A DNA stretch of 64,000 nucleotides from assembly GCF_024294805.1 (NCBI RefSeq), contig NZ_JANCLU010000005.1:186001-250000 (forward strand), in the 5' to 3' direction. Both the position numbers and the translations under genes were made by a program. Source of the stretch: Alsobacter ponti (GTDB lineage Bacteria; Pseudomonadota; Alphaproteobacteria; Rhizobiales; Beijerinckiaceae). The notes beneath the pieces were generated by a model. The model did no database searches. It was not told the DNA's origin and saw nothing but the letters and a program-made list of their open reading frames with translations. How positions within the stretch are numbered: the stretch's first letter is position 1; the number at the start of each line of letters is the position of its first letter. This document shows, piece after piece, positions 37,102-49,997 of this stretch.

Positions 37102-38261
37102 CAGTGCCTCCTCGTGAACAGGTCCAGCCGGTCCCGGCCGAGACACTGCGTGCGCCACAGATCGAATTGCTCTCGGTCGGCGACCAGCGCCGCCAGCGTC
37201 GGCCCGAGCGCCGGCAGGCCGGCCGCGCCCAGCGGCTCCGGCCCCGTCAGCAGCGCGATGGTGTCCAGAAGGCCGGCGCGCGCGAAAGCCTCGGCCAGGG
37301 TCGGCCCCGCCTCGCAGAGCACGCGCGTCACGCCGAGCTTCGCCAGCCGCGCGAGCGCCGCCTTGAGGTCGACGGGCCCGCCGGGGGCCGAGCGCGCCAC
37401 GCGCTCGACGCCAACGCCGGCCTTGGCCAGGGCGGCCTCGCGGTCGCGCGGCGCGTCCTCGGCGCAGAAGATCCACACTGGCGTCTCAGCGACGCCCCGC
37501 ACGAGGCTGCTGTCGAGCGGCGTGCGCAATTGCGTGTCCAGCACCGCCCGCACCGGCGAGCGCGCTTCCAGACCCGGCAGGCGGCAAGTCAGCAGCGGGT
37601 CGTCGGCCAGCACGGTGCCGACGCCGGTGAGCACCACGTCGGCCATGGCGCGCATCATGTGGACGCGCGCGTTGGCGGTTTCGCCCGTGATCAGCAGGCG
37701 CTCGCCGTGCCTTCCGGCGAAGCCGTCGGCCGTGCGGGCCAGCTTCACCGTCACCGACGGGCGACCATCCACCATGCGGCGGATGAAGCCGAGATTGAGC
37801 TGCCGCGCCTCGCGGGCCAGCGGGCCCACCACCACCTCGACGCCGTGGGCGCGCAAATGGATATGGCCGCGCCCGTTGACGCGCGGGTCGGGGTCCTCGA
37901 TCGCCGACACCACCCGCGCCACGCCGGAGGCGATAACGGCGTCAACGCAGGGCGGCGTCTTGCCGTGATGGGAACAGGGCTCCAGCGTCACCGCCATCGA
38001 CGCGCCGCGCGCCGCCTCCCCCGCCATCGCCAGGGCCACCGGCTCGGCGTGGGGGCGGCCTCCGGGCTGGGTGAAGCCCCGGCCGACGACGATGGGTCCG
38101 TTCTCGGTCATACGCCAGACGACCGCGCCCACCGCCGGGTTCGGCCACGTGTTGCCGAGACCGCGCCGGGCGAGCGTGAGCGCGTGGCGCATCATCCGCT
38201 CGTCGATCTGGGCCTGAATGTCGGGCGGAACGGCGGTCGCGGCGGGGGCGGCGCCCGCCAT
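37101..38261 (-). CDS. ribD: Bifunctional riboflavin biosynthesis deaminase/reductase
   Basis: A 386-residue bifunctional enzyme for steps two and three of riboflavin synthesis. The N-terminal deaminase has the zinc ligands in GGRPHAEPVALAM (about 67-79) and EPCSHHGKTPPCVDAVIASG (about 93-112). The C-terminal NADPH reductase begins at RPSVTVKLARTADG (about 166) and has LCEAGPTLAEAFARAGLLD. It overlaps nrdR at the start and ribE at the stop by one base each. Confidence 0.95.
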   Translation of the reverse strand: MAGAAPAATAVPPDIQAQIDERMMRHALTLARRGLGNTWPNPAVGAVVWRMTENGPIVVGRGFTQPGGRPHAEPVALAMAGEAARGASMAVTLEPCSHHGKTPPCVDAVIASGVARVVSAIEDPDPRVNGRGHIHLRAHGVEVVVGPLAREARQLNLGFIRRMVDGRPSVTVKLARTADGFAGRHGERLLITGETANARVHMMRAMADVVLTGVGTVLADDPLLTCRLPGLEARSPVRAVLDTQLRTPLDSSLVRGVAETPVWIFCAEDAPRDREAALAKAGVGVERVARSAPGGPVDLKAALARLAKLGVTRVLCEAGPTLAEAFARAGLLDTIALLTGPEPLGAAGLPALGPTLAALVADREQFDLWRTQCLGRDRLDLFTRRH

Positions 38262-38770
38262 CAGGCGTCGTCCCGGGCGGGCGTCCGCGCGACGCCCTTG
38301 CCCGACGCGCCGTCCGGATCGTCGGCGTTGAGCTCGCCGATCAGGTCCTCGAAGTCCTTGGCCTCGCGGAAATTGCGATAGACGGAGGCGAAGCGCACAT
38401 AGGCGACATCGTCGAGCGCCTTGAGCCCTTCCATAACCAGCTCGCCGATCGTCTCGCTGGCGACCTCGCCGTCGCCCATGCTCTCGAGCTGGCGGACGAT
38501 GCCGTTGACCATGCGTTCGACGCGCTCGGGCTCGACCGGCCGCTTGCGCAGCGACACCTCGACCGAGCGCATCAGCTTCTCGCGGTCGAACGGCACGCGC
38601 CGGCCGCTCCGCTTCACCACCATCAGCTCGCGCAGCTGCACGCGCTCGAACGTCGTGAAGCGTCCGCCGCAATCGGGGCAGACCCGGCGGCGACGAATGG
38701 CCGAATGGTCATCCGTCGGACGCGAGTCCTTCACCTGGGTGTCGAGACTGGCGCAATAGGGGCAGCGCAC
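38261..38770 (-). CDS. nrdR: Transcriptional repressor NrdR
   Basis: A repressor of ribonucleotide reductase genes that senses dATP/ATP. The 169-residue protein has the zinc ribbon [18 protein letters not shown] with [19 protein letters not shown] (Cys 3, 6, 31, 34) and an ATP-cone ([20 protein letters not shown]). It is about 15 residues longer than usual at the C-terminus. It sits between glyA and ribD, a conserved order. Confidence 0.95.
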   Translation of the reverse strand: MRCPYCASLDTQVKDSRPTDDHSAIRRRRVCPDCGGRFTTFERVQLRELMVVKRSGRRVPFDREKLMRSVEVSLRKRPVEPERVERMVNGIVRQLESMGDGEVASETIGELVMEGLKALDDVAYVRFASVYRNFREAKDFEDLIGELNADDPDGASGKGVARTPARDDA

Positions 38771-38795
38771 GGGCGCCTCCGTTCGGCCGCAAGGC

Positions 38796-40094
38796 TCAGT
38801 AGATCGGGAAGCGGCGGGTCAGCTCGGCGACTTTCTGGCGCACGCCCTGCTCCACCGCGCCGTTGCCGTCGTCGCCGTTCGTCGCCAGCCCGTCCAGCGT
38901 CTCGACGATCAGCTCGCCGACGCGCTTGAACTCGGCGACGCCGAAGCCCCGCGACGTCGCCGCCGGCGACCCCAGGCGGATGCCGGAGGTGATGGTCGGC
39001 TTCTCGGTGTCGAACGGAACGCCGTTCTTGTTGCAGGTGATGTGGGCGCGCCCCAGCGCCGCCTCGGCCGCCTTGCCGGTCAGCTTCTTCGGCCGCAGGT
39101 CGACCAGCATCAGGTGGTTGTCGGTGCCGCCCGTCACGATGGCGTAGCCTGCCGCGCCGATGGTGTCGGCCAGCGCCTTGGCGTTCTCCACCACGTTGCG
39201 CGCGTAGAGCTTGAACTCCGGCGTCAGCGCCTCGCCGAAGGCCACCGCCTTCGCCGCGATGACGTGCATCAGCGGCCCGCCCTGCAGGCCCGGGAACACC
39301 GCCGAGTTGATCTTCTTGGCGATCTCGGCGTCGTCGGTGAGGATGAGGCCGCCGCGCGGACCGCGCAAAGTCTTGTGAGTGGTCGAGGTGACGACATGGG
39401 CGTGCGGGAACGGCGAAGGATGCGCGCCGCCCGCCACCAGCCCGGCGAAATGGGCCATGTCGACCATGAAATAGGCGCCGACCGAATCGGCGATCTGGCG
39501 GAAGCGCGCGAAGTCCCAATGGCGCGCGTAGCCCGAGCCGCCGGCGATGATGAGCTTCGGCTTGTTCTCCTGCGCGATGCGCTCGACCGCGTCCATGTCG
39601 ATCGTCTGGTCCTCGGGACGCACCGTGTACGAGACGACCTTGAACCACTTGCCCGACATGTTGGGGGCGGCGCCGTGCGTCAGGTGGCCGCCGGCGGCGA
39701 GGTCCAGGCCCATGAAGGTATCGCCGGGCTTCAGGAGCCCCAGGAACACCGCCTGGTTGGCCTGCGAGCCGGAGTTGGGCTGCACGTTGGCGAAGCCGCA
39801 GCCGAACAGCTTGCAGGCGCGCTCGATGGCGAGCTGCTCGGCGATGTCGACGAACTGGCAGCCGCCATAGTAGCGCCGGCCCGGATAGCCCTCGGCGTAC
39901 TTGTTGGTCATCACCGAGCCCTGCGCCTCCAGCACGGCGCGCGAGACGATGTTCTCCGAGGCGATCAGCTCGATTTCGTCGCGCTGCCGGCCGAGCTCCT
40001 TCGCGATGGCGGAGGCGATCTCCGGGTCGCGGTCCGCGAGCGACGCGGAGAAGAAGCTGTTGGAGAGGTGGCTACGCGTTTCGCTGACGGACAT
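38796..40094 (-). CDS. glyA: Serine hydroxymethyltransferase
   Basis: PLP enzyme that interconverts serine and glycine and supplies one-carbon units. The 432-residue protein has [40 protein letters not shown] and the PLP-binding Lys in [20 protein letters not shown]. The ATG (MSVSETR) follows a GGAGG-like stretch; in-frame codons upstream are not SHMT-like. It heads the glyA-nrdR-ribDEH-nusB-thiL block. Confidence 0.97.
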   Translation of the reverse strand: MSVSETRSHLSNSFFSASLADRDPEIASAIAKELGRQRDEIELIASENIVSRAVLEAQGSVMTNKYAEGYPGRRYYGGCQFVDIAEQLAIERACKLFGCGFANVQPNSGSQANQAVFLGLLKPGDTFMGLDLAAGGHLTHGAAPNMSGKWFKVVSYTVRPEDQTIDMDAVERIAQENKPKLIIAGGSGYARHWDFARFRQIADSVGAYFMVDMAHFAGLVAGGAHPSPFPHAHVVTSTTHKTLRGPRGGLILTDDAEIAKKINSAVFPGLQGGPLMHVIAAKAVAFGEALTPEFKLYARNVVENAKALADTIGAAGYAIVTGGTDNHLMLVDLRPKKLTGKAAEAALGRAHITCNKNGVPFDTEKPTITSGIRLGSPAATSRGFGVAEFKRVGELIVETLDGLATNGDDGNGAVEQGVRQKVAELTRRFPIY

Positions 40095-40269
40095 GGTGTG
40101 CCTCCGGGCCCCTGGGCGGGCCAGACCAGTCGCTTGAACACCAACGCCCCGCAGGAGCCCACCGGAGCACGATCCTGCCGAAGCGCGATATGTTGTGGGT
40201 GTGGGCCCCTCGGCCCTCAAGCGGTGCCATAGCACGCCCGGGTCCGCCGGCCAACCATGGCCGAGGGAC
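40095..40269. other. glyA upstream region
   Basis: This stretch holds the glyA leader and promoter. I looked for a tandem glycine riboswitch and saw no convincing aptamer. No gene is recognisable. Confidence 0.4.
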
Positions 40270-40300
40270 AAAAAAAGCGGAGCGGCCAAAGCCGCCCCGC
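40270..40300 (-). terminator. Rho-independent terminator of the L,D-transpeptidase gene
   Basis: On the minus strand, GCGGGGCGGC-TTTG-GCCGCTCCGC (one G-U pair) is followed by TTTTTTT. It lies 38 bp after the stop of the L,D-transpeptidase gene. Confidence 0.85.
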
Positions 40301-40337
40301 CCTTCATGAAAACAGCGTCGCCGGCGACGAGACGGAC

Positions 40338-41603
40338 TTACTCGTCCTCGTCGACCGCCTTCTGGACGGAGGCCACCGGCATCGGCCCCAGCCCGTCCTT
40401 GTTGTAGATGTCCTCGCGGAACTGCACGAGGCCGTCGGGCGTCGCCCAGGCGGTGATGTAAACCCAGTAGACAGGCACAGGCTGCGCCAGCTTGGCGTCG
40501 ACGCGCTGGCCGGACTGGATGGCGGCATCGATCGCCTCGCGCGACCAGCCGGGCGTGTCCTTCAGGAGCCAGGTGACGTAGTCGCGCACGTTCTGCACGC
40601 GCATGCAGCCCGAGGAGACGAAGCGGAAATCGTCGCCGAAGATCCCCTTGGACGGCGTGTCGTGCATATAGACGCCGTGCGGGTTCGGGATGTTGATGCG
40701 CACGAAGCCCAGCGAGTTGAACTCGCCGCCCGGATCCTGCCGGAACATGTAGCGTGTCGCCTCGTCCGAGCGCCAGTTGACCTGCTCGGGACGCAGCTCC
40801 TCGCTCTGGTTCTTGAAGATCCTGATCTTGTTGTCGGTCAGGTAGTTCGGGTCCGCCTGCATCTTTGGGATCAGGTCCTTGCGGATGATCGAGGCGGGCA
40901 CCGTCCAGAACGGGTTGAAGTTGATGTCGACCACGCGGGTGGTGAGCACCGGCGACTGGCGGTCGATCTTGCCGACGCCGGCGGCGTGGCGGGTGACGAC
41001 CTGGCCGTCCTCGACCGTCTCCACCAAGGCGGCCGGGATGTTGGCCACCACAAAGCGCTGGCCGAGATTGCCGGCGTAGGAGCGCAGGCGCACCACGTTG
41101 GTCTCGAGCTGCCGCAGGCGGACCTCCGCCGGCACGTTCATGGCGTTGATCGTGAGGGCGTTGAGCTGGCCGGTCGGGATCAGGCCGTGCCGCGTCTGGA
41201 AGCGCTTGACGCCACCTTCGACGAAGGAATCGTAGATCTGCGACGCGCCGACAGCCGGGTCGAGGTCTCCGGAGGCGACCAGGCGACGCCGCAGGGCGAC
41301 GACGTTCGGCCCCTTGGAGCCGAGCTTCATCGTCTGGTTCTGCATCATCGGCCAGCCGCCCTGGGCGACGAGCTGCTGGTAGACGCCGACCATCTGTTCG
41401 GTCGCCTGCAGGGTCAGCGGCGACAGCACGGGCGTGACGGAGCGGTCGACCTTGAGGCTGGTCGCGCCGTCATAGCTCTGCTTCCACTCCGCCTGCCCGC
41501 CCAGCGTCTGCTCCTGCGCGCGCGCGCCGGTGGCGGCCGCGACCAGGGATGCGAGGACGGGAACGGCGAACTCCCGGCGGGTCATCGATCTGAAGTCGGT
41601 CAT
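40338..41603 (-). CDS. L,D-transpeptidase (YcbB/LdtD type, LdtP-like)
   Basis: A periplasmic enzyme that cross-links peptidoglycan (3-3 bonds) or attaches proteins. About 421 residues. The N-terminus MTRREFAVPVLASLVAAATG has a Tat-type twin arginine. A peptidoglycan-binding segment (VEGGVKRFQTRHGLIPTGQL) precedes the YkuD domain, whose catalytic site is YMHDTPSKGIFGDDFR then FVSSGCMRV (His, Ser, Cys, Arg). Starts at GTG 41618 or ATG 41603 are possible; the ATG is preferred. The neighbouring MarR gene resembles LdtR, which controls such an enzyme in Liberibacter and Sinorhizobium. Confidence 0.9.
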   Translation of the reverse strand: MTDFRSMTRREFAVPVLASLVAAATGARAQEQTLGGQAEWKQSYDGATSLKVDRSVTPVLSPLTLQATEQMVGVYQQLVAQGGWPMMQNQTMKLGSKGPNVVALRRRLVASGDLDPAVGASQIYDSFVEGGVKRFQTRHGLIPTGQLNALTINAMNVPAEVRLRQLETNVVRLRSYAGNLGQRFVVANIPAALVETVEDGQVVTRHAAGVGKIDRQSPVLTTRVVDINFNPFWTVPASIIRKDLIPKMQADPNYLTDNKIRIFKNQSEELRPEQVNWRSDEATRYMFRQDPGGEFNSLGFVRINIPNPHGVYMHDTPSKGIFGDDFRFVSSGCMRVQNVRDYVTWLLKDTPGWSREAIDAAIQSGQRVDAKLAQPVPVYWVYITAWATPDGLVQFREDIYNKDGLGPMPVASVQKAVDEDE

Positions 41604-41824
41604 CGTCCGTATCTGCACCGATTGTCGTGGAGAGGAACGCTCACCTGATCCATGGCAGGTCAGGGTAAACGATTAGTTGTCGTTGCGGGTCAGTCTTTAA
41701 GCTGGAAAGCTTGGAGCCGGAAAAGCGCCGCTCAGGGCGGCGATTTTAAGGCAGGCGGGCCCAACGAGCGTCCCCGGCGCTGCGGTGTTGCCGAGATGAC
41801 ACTCGCCCGTCCCCGCGCCAACGC

Positions 41825-41851
41825 AAAAAGGCCGGGCGTTGGCCCGGCCTT
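41825..41851 (-). terminator. Rho-independent terminator of ldtR
   Basis: Minus-strand hairpin AAGGCCGGGC-CAAC-GCCCGGCCTT is followed by TTT, 22 bp after the ldtR stop. It separates ldtR from the transpeptidase gene, which therefore needs its own promoter in 41619-41820. Confidence 0.8.
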
Positions 41852-41873
41852 CGTGATGTGGATGCGAGCGGCG

Positions 41874-42386
41874 TCAGAGCCGGTAGCGGATGTGGTCCGT
41901 CCAGAACCGTTCGAGCCGCGACAGCGCCGCGTTGGCGTTGCGGAAGTCCTCGGGCGAGATGCCGCCGATCTGCTCCACCGTGCGGATGTGCTTCTCATAG
42001 AGGGATTTCACGATGTCGTGAATCTCGCGGCCCTGCTCGGTCAGGCTGATGCGGACCGAGCGGCGGTCGATGCGCGAACGCTGGTGGTGAAGGTAGCCCA
42101 TGTCGACGAGCTTCTTCACGTTGTAGGAAACATTCGAGCCGAGATAGTAACCGCGCGTGCGCAGTTCTCCGGCCGTCAGCTCCTTGTCCGCGATGTTGTA
42201 GAGCAGCAGCGCCTGGACGCTGTTGACGTCGGAGCGTCCGCGCCGGTCGAACTCGTCCTTGATGACGTCGAGAAGCCGGCGGTGAAGCCGCTCGACCAGC
42301 GTCAGAGCCTCGATGTAGAGCGGCTTGACGGCAGCGTTGTCTTGGCTGGCCTGGCGTTCATCTACGGTTTTCAGAGCGGTCTTCAT
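41874..42386 (-). CDS. ldtR: MarR family regulator, LdtR type
   Basis: A winged-helix regulator of about 170 residues. The DNA-binding region is ELTAGELRTRGYYLGSNVSY with NVKKLVDMGYLHHQRSRIDR and the wing SVRISLTEQG. The RGYYLGSNVSYN recognition helix and adjacent L,D-transpeptidase gene match LdtR, described in Liberibacter asiaticus and Sinorhizobium as a regulator of ldtP and osmotic tolerance. GTG 42398 is an alternative start; ATG 42386 has GAGG six bases upstream. A palindrome upstream suggests autoregulation. Confidence 0.85.
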   Translation of the reverse strand: MKTALKTVDERQASQDNAAVKPLYIEALTLVERLHRRLLDVIKDEFDRRGRSDVNSVQALLLYNIADKELTAGELRTRGYYLGSNVSYNVKKLVDMGYLHHQRSRIDRRSVRISLTEQGREIHDIVKSLYEKHIRTVEQIGGISPEDFRNANAALSRLERFWTDHIRYRL

Positions 42387-42435
42387 GTTCTGCCTCACAG
42401 CACTTCCCTGGCGGCCGCGTTCATCCGGCTTTTCG

Positions 42436-42448
42436 TTATGCCATAACT
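42436..42448. promoter_or_regulatory. Palindrome upstream of ldtR, candidate operator
   Basis: GTTATG-C-CATAAC is a perfect inverted repeat 50 bases before the ldtR ATG. MarR proteins bind such short AT-containing palindromes. I found no second exact copy before the transpeptidase gene. Confidence 0.45.
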
Positions 42449-42563
42449 ACAGGGGAGCCTGTGAAGACGAGTTTAAACAACGACGTGAATCGGCCGTTCA
42501 TCTTCTTTGGCTGAATCGAGTCTGAATCGAAACCGCTTCTTTACCTTGGGAAGACGGCGGGTT

Positions 42564-42988
42564 TCACTCCTCCCGGCCGGCCAGCCAGGACAGCACGATA
42601 TAGGTCACGACCAGCACAGCCTCGACGCCGGCCAGCACGGGGCTGATCGAGGCCCCGGCCGGCTGCAGCCCGGCCACGGCAAGGTGGCTCAGCACCGCGA
42701 TGAGCCACATCACTCCGCCCCACGTGCTGGTGAGCCAGAGCCCGACGGCGGCCACCGGGTCGAGCACGGCGAAGGCGATGACCAGGCCCTTGAGGCCGGT
42801 CGGCAGCTCCTCGAACTGCGGGAAGCCGAACACGTCGACGCCCATGATGGTCGCCCACGATCCCAGGGCCTTGACCATCCACATCGCGGCCACGGTGCGC
42901 ATGAACCACACCAGCACGCGCTTCCAGGCGACGCGCCGGCGCGGTTCGTCGTCGCGCAGCGCCGGGTTGCGACCCGTGTCCCGAGCCG

Positions 42989-42992
<4 letters not shown>
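42564..42992 (-). CDS. Small membrane protein (DUF6163-like)
   Basis: A conserved hypothetical protein of 142 residues with four hydrophobic segments (about 30-50, 66-84, 88-107 and 117-138) and a charged cytoplasmic N-terminus. It lies between the hydrolase gene, whose stop it overlaps (ATGA), and ldtR, an order I recall from other Rhizobiales. No catalytic motif is visible. The family name is from memory. Confidence 0.7.
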
Positions 42993-46677
<3,685 letters not shown>

Positions 46678-46694
46678 AGCCCGCGAGCCCCGCC

Positions 46695-47936
46695 ATGCCC
46701 TCCTCCCCATCCGCGCACGCGATCTCGGCAGAGGACGTCGGGAAGGCGCGGCGCCTGCTCGAAGGTCAGATCCAGCGCACTCCCATGCTGCCCTCGCCGC
46801 GCCTGTCGGCGCTGACCGGGGCCGAGGTGTTCGTCAAGTACGAGAACATGCAGACGACCGGCTCGTTCAAGGAGCGCGGCGCCTATGTGAAGCTGGCCGG
46901 GCTGACGGCGGACGAACGGCGGCGCGGCGTGGTGGCGATGTCGGCGGGCAACCACGCGCAGGCCGTCGCATTCCACGCCAGCCGCCTCGGCATCCCCGCC
47001 ACCATCGTGATGCCCGAGGCGACGCCGCTGGTGAAGGTGGAGAACACGCGCGGCTACGGGGCGACCGTGGTGCTCCATGGCGCGACGCTGGTGGAATCGG
47101 AGGAGCGCACCCGCCAGCTGATGGCCGAGCAGGGGCTGGTGCTGGTTCACCCCTACGACGATCCCGCCGTCATGGCCGGCCAAGGCACGGTGGCGCTCGA
47201 AATGCTGGCCGAGGCGCCGGGCCTGGACACGCTGGTCATCCCCATCGGCGGCGGCGGGCTGTGCGCCGGATGCGCCGTGGCCGCGCGCTCCGTCTCGCCC
47301 TCGATCCGCCTCGTCGGGGTCGAGGCGGCCCTGTACCCGTCCTTCGTCAACGCCATCGACGGCGGGCAGCGGCCCATCGGCGGGCCGACGCTTGCCGAAG
47401 GCATCGCCGTGAAGACCGTCGGCGCGCTCACCCTGCCCATCGTGCGCGACCTCGTCGAGGAGATTCTGCTTGTCGACGAAGCTGCCATCGAGAGCGCGGT
47501 GAACGCCTACGCCACGCTGGCGCGCACCATGGCCGAGGGCGCGGGCGCCGCCGGGCTCGCCGCCCTGCTCGCCGCGCCGGATCGGTTCAGGGGCCGCAAG
47601 GTCGGCCTGGTGCTCTGCGGCGGCAACATCGACGCGCGGCTCCTGGCCAGCATCATGGTGCGCGAGCTGGAGCGCGAGGCGCGCATTTCCTCCTTCCGCG
47701 TCACCGTGCAGGACCGGCCCGGCCTGCTCGGCCAGATCGCGTCGCGGCTCGGGGAACTCGGGGCGAACATCCTCGAAGTCTCCCACGGGCGGCTGTTCCT
47801 CGACGTGCCCGCCAAGGGCGTGTCGCTGGACCTGACGATCGAGACGCGTGACGCGGCGCACACCGAGGCGGTGCTGGACGCGCTCGCCCGCGACGGCCTC
47901 AACCCGCGCCGGATCGAGCGCCGAAGCCAGTTCTGA
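46695..47936 (+). CDS. ilvA: Threonine ammonia-lyase
   Basis: PLP enzyme deaminating threonine to 2-oxobutyrate for isoleucine or catabolism. The 413-residue protein has the PLP Lys in MQTTGSFKERGAYVKL (about 53-68), VVAMSAGNHAQAVAFHASRL, the glycine loop VIPIGGGGLCAGCAVA and a C-terminal ACT domain (FRVTVQDRPGLLGQIASRLG, about 334-353). The single ACT-like domain places it with the shorter TdcB/IlvA type. It follows the permease gene by 17 bp. Confidence 0.92.
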   Translation: MPSSPSAHAISAEDVGKARRLLEGQIQRTPMLPSPRLSALTGAEVFVKYENMQTTGSFKERGAYVKLAGLTADERRRGVVAMSAGNHAQAVAFHASRLGIPATIVMPEATPLVKVENTRGYGATVVLHGATLVESEERTRQLMAEQGLVLVHPYDDPAVMAGQGTVALEMLAEAPGLDTLVIPIGGGGLCAGCAVAARSVSPSIRLVGVEAALYPSFVNAIDGGQRPIGGPTLAEGIAVKTVGALTLPIVRDLVEEILLVDEAAIESAVNAYATLARTMAEGAGAAGLAALLAAPDRFRGRKVGLVLCGGNIDARLLASIMVRELEREARISSFRVTVQDRPGLLGQIASRLGELGANILEVSHGRLFLDVPAKGVSLDLTIETRDAAHTEAVLDALARDGLNPRRIERRSQF

Positions 47937-48027
47937 TGGAGCTTCGGCGCGGCCCCGTCGTTGTATCCGGGCGCGCAATGCCCACATACGCGGACGGGCG
48001 GGCCCCGACCCGCCGCCAGAGGTCGCC

Positions 48028-48495
48028 ATGACACAGATCCCCACCACCCCCTACCCGCCCGCCCCCTACGCGCCGCGCCAGGCCGACACGGCGGGCGTGC
48101 TGGGCGGCCGCCTGCTCGCCTATTTGGTCGACCTGGCGATCGTCGGCCTGCTGTGGGGCGTGTTCGTGGTCGTGCTGCTGGTGCTCGGCTTCCTCACCTT
48201 CGGCCTCGCCTGGATGCTGATCGCGCCGCTGTTCCCCGTCGTCGCGGTGCTCTACAGCGGGCTCACCGTCTCCGGGCCGAATCGCGGCACCGTGGGAATG
48301 CGCATGGCCGGCGTGGAGCTGCGGACGCTCGACGGCGGGACGGTGCCCTTCGTGGTGGCCGCCGTTCACGCGATTTTCTTCTACGTCAGCGTGTCGTTCC
48401 TCACGCCTTTCATCGTCCTGTTCGGCCTGCTGCGCTCGGACCGGCGGCTGCTTCACGACCTGCTGGCGGGCGTGATCGCCGTGCGGCGGCGCTAG
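48028..48495 (+). CDS. RDD family membrane protein
   Basis: A 155-residue RDD-domain protein. The name-giving region is GVLGGRLLAYLVDLAIVGLL (Arg and Asp at about 28 and 34), followed by two further membrane segments. RGTVGMRMAGVELRTLDGG and LLRSDRRLLHDLLAGVIAVR are typical. The N-terminus is Pro-rich. The ATG at 48028 is chosen as it begins just before this region. The function is unknown; some RDD proteins are ion exchangers. Confidence 0.85.
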   Translation: MTQIPTTPYPPAPYAPRQADTAGVLGGRLLAYLVDLAIVGLLWGVFVVVLLVLGFLTFGLAWMLIAPLFPVVAVLYSGLTVSGPNRGTVGMRMAGVELRTLDGGTVPFVVAAVHAIFFYVSVSFLTPFIVLFGLLRSDRRLLHDLLAGVIAVRRR

Positions 48496-48602
48496 AGGCG
48501 CCGGGACGGCGGATCGGGAACAGCCAAGGCCGCACTTGAGCGCGTGCGCGCCGGTGCTATCTTCTTCAATGTTCGGCGGCTTTGCGCCGCAGGGGAATAC
48601 CG

Positions 48603-49349
48603 GTGACGACCCAGTCCCGCGACCAGCCGCAATTCTACCTGACCGCTCCCACGACTTGCCCCTATCTCCCGGGCCGGCAGGAGCGGAAGGTGTTCACGCA
48701 CCTGATCGGCAAGCGGGCGGGCGAACTCAACAACCTGCTCACCCATGGCGGCTTCCGCCGCTCGCAGACCATCGCCTACCGTCCGGCCTGCGACGCCTGC
48801 CGGGCCTGCGTCTCGGTGCGGGTGGTCGTCGACGACTTCACGCCCTCGCGCAACATGCGGCGCGTGCGCGACGCCAACAGCGACCTGATCGGCGAGATGC
48901 GCGCCAACTCGCCCTCCTCCGAGCAGTATTCGCTGTTCCGCCACTATCTCGACAGCCGCCACAGCGAGGGCGGCATGGCCGACATGACGGCCCTCGACTT
49001 CGCCATGATGGTCGAGGACTCCCACGTCGAGACCAAGCTGATCGAGTATCGCCGGCGCGGGCCCGACAGTTTCCTGAACGGTCGCGGCGAAGGCCCGCTG
49101 CTGGCCTCGGCGCTCACCGACGTCCTCGCCGACGGCCTGTCGATGGTCTACTCGTTCTACGACCCCGACCACGCGGCGCGCAGCCTCGGCACTTTCATGA
49201 TCCTCGACCACATCGCGCGGGCGCGGCGCATGGGGCTGCCCTACGTCTATCTCGGCTACTGGGTCGAGGGCTCCGAGAAGATGGCCTACAAGGCGCGCTT
49301 CACGCCGCAGGAGCGGCTGCTGGCGCACGGCTGGCAGCGCACGGAATGA
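48603..49349 (+). CDS. bpt: Aspartate/glutamate leucyltransferase
   Basis: An N-end-rule aminoacyl-tRNA-protein transferase (Bpt) that adds Leu to proteins with N-terminal Asp or Glu, marking them for ClpAP. The 248-residue protein has the ATE signature [17 protein letters not shown] (about 17-33), [18 protein letters not shown] and [18 protein letters not shown]. The start is GTG preceded by AGGGGA; no ATG lies near. It is the last of the rightward hemB-side genes. Confidence 0.92.
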   Translation: MTTQSRDQPQFYLTAPTTCPYLPGRQERKVFTHLIGKRAGELNNLLTHGGFRRSQTIAYRPACDACRACVSVRVVVDDFTPSRNMRRVRDANSDLIGEMRANSPSSEQYSLFRHYLDSRHSEGGMADMTALDFAMMVEDSHVETKLIEYRRRGPDSFLNGRGEGPLLASALTDVLADGLSMVYSFYDPDHAARSLGTFMILDHIARARRMGLPYVYLGYWVEGSEKMAYKARFTPQERLLAHGWQRTE

Positions 49350-49362
49350 CCTCTGCCCGCCC

Positions 49363-49932
49363 TCACGGCGCCTTGGTGACGTTGTAGGTGCAGGCGAAGG
49401 AGGCGGCGGCGATCCGGTAGGTGTCCTTGGGATTGGCCGGATCCTGCACGATGGCGTCACCGGGCTTGGCCACCATGTCCTCACCCCAGGGGGCCTTGAA
49501 GCTCCACGGGCCTTCCTTGTCGCCGAGGATGAAATAGCGCATCTCCGCGCCCTTGGGCTCGTACTCGACCCAGCCGGCGGCGTCTGGCGCGGTCTTCGGC
49601 TCGCCGTAGCGGTCCTTCATGCGCGCGGCCTTGACGAGATATTCCTCGTTCCCGGTCGCGGGGCAGCGGTTGCGGATGACGATGTCGCCCTCCTCCGCCG
49701 GCTTGCTGCGGCTCTCGACGCCCTCGCCCTTGATGACGGTGACGACGACCTCGCCGACCTTGGCCGGACGGCCGTCGACCGGCTTCGTCTTGCGCGCCAC
49801 GCCGACGCGCTGGTCAGTCATCGCCTTGGCGAAGACCGCCAGGATGTCCACGTCCTGCGCCACCGCGGCTCCACAGCCGAGGCCCGCCGCCATCAGGATG
49901 CCCGCCATCGCAATCCGCCAGCCCCGAACCAT
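49363..49932 (-). CDS. Secreted protein of unknown function
   Basis: I do not recognise this 189-residue protein. It has a clear signal peptide (GWRIAMAGILMAAGLGCGAA, cleavage after VAQ) and a single soluble region. Visible marks are RNRCPATGNEEYLVKAARMK and EDMVAKPGDAIVQDPANP, then a second Cys in AASFACTYNV, which could form a disulphide with the first. The second of two in-frame ATGs (49932) has GGAGG in place. It converges with bpt and is upstream of parC's 3' end. Confidence 0.75.
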   Translation of the reverse strand: MVRGWRIAMAGILMAAGLGCGAAVAQDVDILAVFAKAMTDQRVGVARKTKPVDGRPAKVGEVVVTVIKGEGVESRSKPAEEGDIVIRNRCPATGNEEYLVKAARMKDRYGEPKTAPDAAGWVEYEPKGAEMRYFILGDKEGPWSFKAPWGEDMVAKPGDAIVQDPANPKDTYRIAAASFACTYNVTKAP

Positions 49933-49997
49933 GGCCCCCTCCATCGCCCCGAGAGGCGAAGCTTAGGGCCGGACGCGGGGCCTCACAAGCGGCGGCC

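Noticed and set aside
36432-37110. FMN riboswitch before ribE or ribH
   Set aside because: The rib genes overlap or nearly abut, leaving no room for the aptamer, and the conserved FMN-box sequences are absent.
40095-40337. Glycine riboswitch before glyA
   Set aside because: The leader lacks the paired aptamer pattern and is short. Only the convergent terminator of the transpeptidase gene stands out.
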